Both the position numbers and the translations under genes were made by a program. The notes under the pieces were generated by a model. It did not search any database. It was given only the letters and a program-made list of their open reading frames with translations, and had not been told where the DNA came from. Positions 4,401-6,513 of a stretch of DNA of 6,513 nt are shown here, one piece after another (positions within the stretch are counted from its first letter, which is position 1; each line of letters starts with the position of its first letter). The stretch comes from Pseudomonadota bacterium (GTDB lineage Bacteria > Pseudomonadota > Alphaproteobacteria > Sphingomonadales > SMXR01), in the NCBI GenBank assembly GCA_022571175.1, contig JACZYI010000112.1, positions 1-6,513 on the forward strand. Direction: 5' to 3'.

Positions 4401-5792
4401 ATGAAAAAGCTTTTGACTGCCCTAATGTTTATGAGCGTAGCTCCCGCTGTCCTAGCCGAGGATGTAACGTCCACGCCTGATGAACGGATAGGCCTGGAGA
4501 TTACCATTTATAATGGCAATCTGGCGCAAATCTGGGATAGCCGCTGGGTTGATCTGGCCTCGGGCCAAAACCGGCTTTATCTGAATGAAGTGAGTCCTCA
4601 GATTATTGCCCAGACCGCGAAAATTGAGGCCGGAGATCTCAGAATTATTGAGATGAATTTTGATTATGACCTGCTGACACCGGCCAAGCTTCTGGAAAAA
4701 GCCGTGGGCAGCACAGTCCGTATTTATCGCCCCAATCCGGGTGAGGTTTCAGACTTGGTCGAAGAAGCAATGGTTTTGTCGGCCAATAACGGCGTAGTGT
4801 TGCAATTCGCTGACCGCATTGAAATATTGCAGGCTGATGGCCTGCCGGGCCGGATTGTTTTTGATGGCATTCCCGAAAATCTACGCGCTCGCCCAACGCT
4901 TTCCTCCACCTATGAGCTGGCAAGCGATTATCAAGGCGCAATGGATTTGACTTATTTGACGCGCGGTCTCGGTTGGTCCACGGACTATGTGGCCACCTAT
5001 GATGAAGATGAGGGCACCATCGACCTGATCGCCTGGGTGACATTGGCGAACAGCAGCGGCGTTTCCTTTGAAAATGCCTCGCTCAAGCTGGTGGCGGGAT
5101 CACCGGGTGATGCCTACCCGACCCAGGTGAATTACCCGGCGCCAGAATATGAGCAAGTCGTGGTAACAGGATCCCGCATAAGGACAAGGCTCGAACAAAT
5201 TGCCGAATATCATCTCTACACTATCCCCTTCGTGGTGGATATTCTCAACAATCAAACCAAGCAGGTTGAATTGTTCGTGGCCGAAGATGTAACGGTGGAA
5301 AAGCACTATTGGGCTACCGATTCCTATGTGCCTGGAGAGGGTCGGCAAAACGTAAGTTGGGGCCTGTCGTTTGAAAATGATGAGGAATCGGGATTGGGCT
5401 TTCCGCTGCCGGCAGGTGTATTTGGTGTTTATCAAAATGACAGTGAAGGGCGCGGGCAGTTTGTCGGCTCCAGCGAAATCGCTGGCACTCCGGTTGGTCA
5501 GGATGTTGAGATTGTATTGGGACAATCTTTTGATGTGACCTATTTGGGTCAAGTCATTAGCAGCAATGAAATAGGCGAAAATCTTTTCGAAATTGTGGCG
5601 GAAGTAACTTTCTCTAATGCTCGCAACGGACTGGTGACCGTCGATTATAGCTTCAACCCCAGATATGAATGGGAGTTGCTAGACTCGTCAATTTCTCCGA
5701 CGCAGGTTTGGATTAACCGGATGCATTTTGAGGTGGAAATCCCGGCCAAGGGTGAAACCGTTCTATCCATGACTTACAGGGTTCAGCGCTGA
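4401..5792 (+). CDS. Exported DUF4139 domain protein
   Basis: The protein has 463 residues. A signal peptide (MKKLLTALMFMSVAPAVLA) with likely cleavage after Ala19 sends it to the periplasm. Residues about 30-150 are the N-terminal beta-rich part (LEITIYNGNLAQIWDSRWVD, then QIIAQTAKIEAGDLRIIE). The DUF4139 core starts near 168 with STYELASDYQGAMDLTYLTRGLGWSTDYVATYD (168-200) and ITYLANSSGVSF-like AWVTLANSSGVSFENASLKLVAGSPG (211-236). The C-terminal half is a series of beta strands ending in VEIPAKGETVLSMTYRVQR. The function of this family is unknown, and many members are annotated only by domain. GAGAGGA (4388-4394) supports the ATG. The linker between halves, usually Pro/Ala-rich and variable, here carries VVVTGSRIRTR (253-263), which resembles the plug start of TonB-dependent receptors. 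Confidence 0.9.
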   Translation: MKKLLTALMFMSVAPAVLAEDVTSTPDERIGLEITIYNGNLAQIWDSRWVDLASGQNRLYLNEVSPQIIAQTAKIEAGDLRIIEMNFDYDLLTPAKLLEKAVGSTVRIYRPNPGEVSDLVEEAMVLSANNGVVLQFADRIEILQADGLPGRIVFDGIPENLRARPTLSSTYELASDYQGAMDLTYLTRGLGWSTDYVATYDEDEGTIDLIAWVTLANSSGVSFENASLKLVAGSPGDAYPTQVNYPAPEYEQVVVTGSRIRTRLEQIAEYHLYTIPFVVDILNNQTKQVELFVAEDVTVEKHYWATDSYVPGEGRQNVSWGLSFENDEESGLGFPLPAGVFGVYQNDSEGRGQFVGSSEIAGTPVGQDVEIVLGQSFDVTYLGQVISSNEIGENLFEIVAEVTFSNARNGLVTVDYSFNPRYEWELLDSSISPTQVWINRMHFEVEIPAKGETVLSMTYRVQR

Positions 5793-5836
5793 ACCGAGCC
5801 CTTGCTATCGACCCCCGACGCGGGCAATAATGCTGA

Positions 5837-6513
5837 ATGGATGAAAACCGGCGTCAAAAACTGAAAACCATTTTGGCCAAGGCGGGCCATTTCGAGGATG
5901 CGGAGACCGGTGGCATTGTGCCGCGCATTTCCACCTCCACCACTTACAAACGCGATGCGGACTATCAGCTGCCCCATGATCGTCTTTATGGCCGGGCTGA
6001 TAACCCGCTTTATGATACTCTGGAACATATCCTGACCGAGATTGAAGGCGCGGCTGATGCGGCTGTTTTCCCCTCGGGTCTTTCGGCCATGACCGCCATC
6101 AGTGCGCGTCTTCCGGCTGGTGCCGGGCTGGTGCTGCCAGACCGGTGTTATTTCGGCGTCCATGAGCATTTTTCCACCGAGGGTCCGCGACTGGGTCTTG
6201 ATATGCGCAGTTACAGGGCCGGAGATTTGGACTCGCTTGAGCAGGCCATAAAAAAAGCGCCGGTGCAGCTGGTGTGGCTGGAAACACCTGCCAATCCCAC
6301 TTGGGAGGTGATTAGCATCAAAGCGGCAGCCAGGCTGGCCCATGATGCGGGCGCCAAACTGATTGTGGATGCCACGGTCATGACTCCTATCCTCTGTAAC
6401 CCGATCGCTCTCGGGGCCGATTACGTAATGCATTCGGGCACCAAATATCTGAACGGGCATTCGGACGTGCTGGCCGGCGTGCTGCTGAGTGCCCTCGATG
6501 ATGATGACTGGAA
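5837..6513 (+). CDS. Cys/Met metabolism PLP-dependent enzyme (cystathionine gamma-synthase/beta-lyase family), 3' end outside window
   Basis: The 225 residues seen are the N-terminal half of a fold-type I PLP enzyme of trans-sulfuration. Landmarks: RLYGRADNPLYDTLE (49-63), where the Tyr and Arg correspond to the phosphate-binding YxR of the neighbouring subunit; FPSGLSAM (78-85) for the cofactor loop; ETPANPTWEVISI (149-161); Asp178 in LIVDATVMTP for the pyridine nitrogen; and the Schiff-base Lys203 in HSGTKYLNGHSDVLAG. The usual VDNT reads VDAT. The fragment does not decide between gamma-synthase, beta-lyase and O-acyl-homoserine sulfhydrylase, so I give no symbol. ATG 5837 directly follows an in-frame TGA (5834-5836), so it is the earliest possible start. 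No clear RBS is visible. The gene lies 44 bases after the DUF4139 gene and may be co-transcribed with it. Confidence 0.93.
   Translation, partial: MDENRRQKLKTILAKAGHFEDAETGGIVPRISTSTTYKRDADYQLPHDRLYGRADNPLYDTLEHILTEIEGAADAAVFPSGLSAMTAISARLPAGAGLVLPDRCYFGVHEHFSTEGPRLGLDMRSYRAGDLDSLEQAIKKAPVQLVWLETPANPTWEVISIKAAARLAHDAGAKLIVDATVMTPILCNPIALGADYVMHSGTKYLNGHSDVLAGVLLSALDDDDW

Noticed and set aside
5783..6460. A 225-codon minus-strand ORF over the PLP enzyme.
   Set aside because: The plus strand encodes an intact PLP enzyme with all active-site motifs over the same bases, so this is a shadow.

Overview
The window looks like a piece of an alphaproteobacterial chromosome with moderate GC. The support is the style of the SSB protein, the citramalate-synthase-type regulatory domain, the secreted 'FDFW-G-W' and DUF4139 proteins, and ordinary Shine-Dalgarno-led genes. 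Genus cannot be read from the sequence. No mobile element, CRISPR array, tRNA or rRNA is visible.

Layout: (1) 1-453, minus strand, open at the left edge: a protein starting with its own RBS and ATG that consists only of the C-terminal dimerisation/regulatory domain of citramalate/isopropylmalate synthase, with no catalytic domain ahead of it. (2) 454-735: AT-rich intergenic DNA with short direct repeats, a candidate promoter and a structured leader. (3) 736-1533, plus: a 265-residue protein I do not recognise, ended by a strong intrinsic terminator (1576-1608). (4) 1722-2036, plus: a small putative lipoprotein of doubtful frame integrity, whose stop overlaps (5) 2033-2617, minus: a secreted protein of the conserved FDFW-G-W type whose start region looks frameshifted by one A in a poly-A run. 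(6) 2765-3640, plus: two tandem YbjQ/UPF0145 paralogues, one soluble and one membrane-anchored, separated by a 12-bp tandem repeat that carries the stop of the first gene and is in frame with it. (7) 3757-4254, plus: ssb. (8) 4401-5792, plus: an exported DUF4139 protein with an internal TonB-receptor-like 'VVVTGSRIR' segment. (9) 5837-end, plus: the N-terminal part of a Cys/Met-metabolism PLP enzyme, open at the right edge.

The genes do not form one pathway. The only clear functional unit is the YbjQ pair. The regulatory domain at the left edge (branched-chain amino acid or citramalate pathway) and the PLP enzyme at the right edge (sulfur amino acids) are both amino-acid metabolism but lie at opposite ends with unrelated genes between. 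I see no convincing new defence or mobile system. The points worth a second look are the orphan regulatory domain, the in-frame stop-containing repeat between the YbjQ genes, the probable frameshift at 2606-2610, and the odd insert in the DUF4139 protein.
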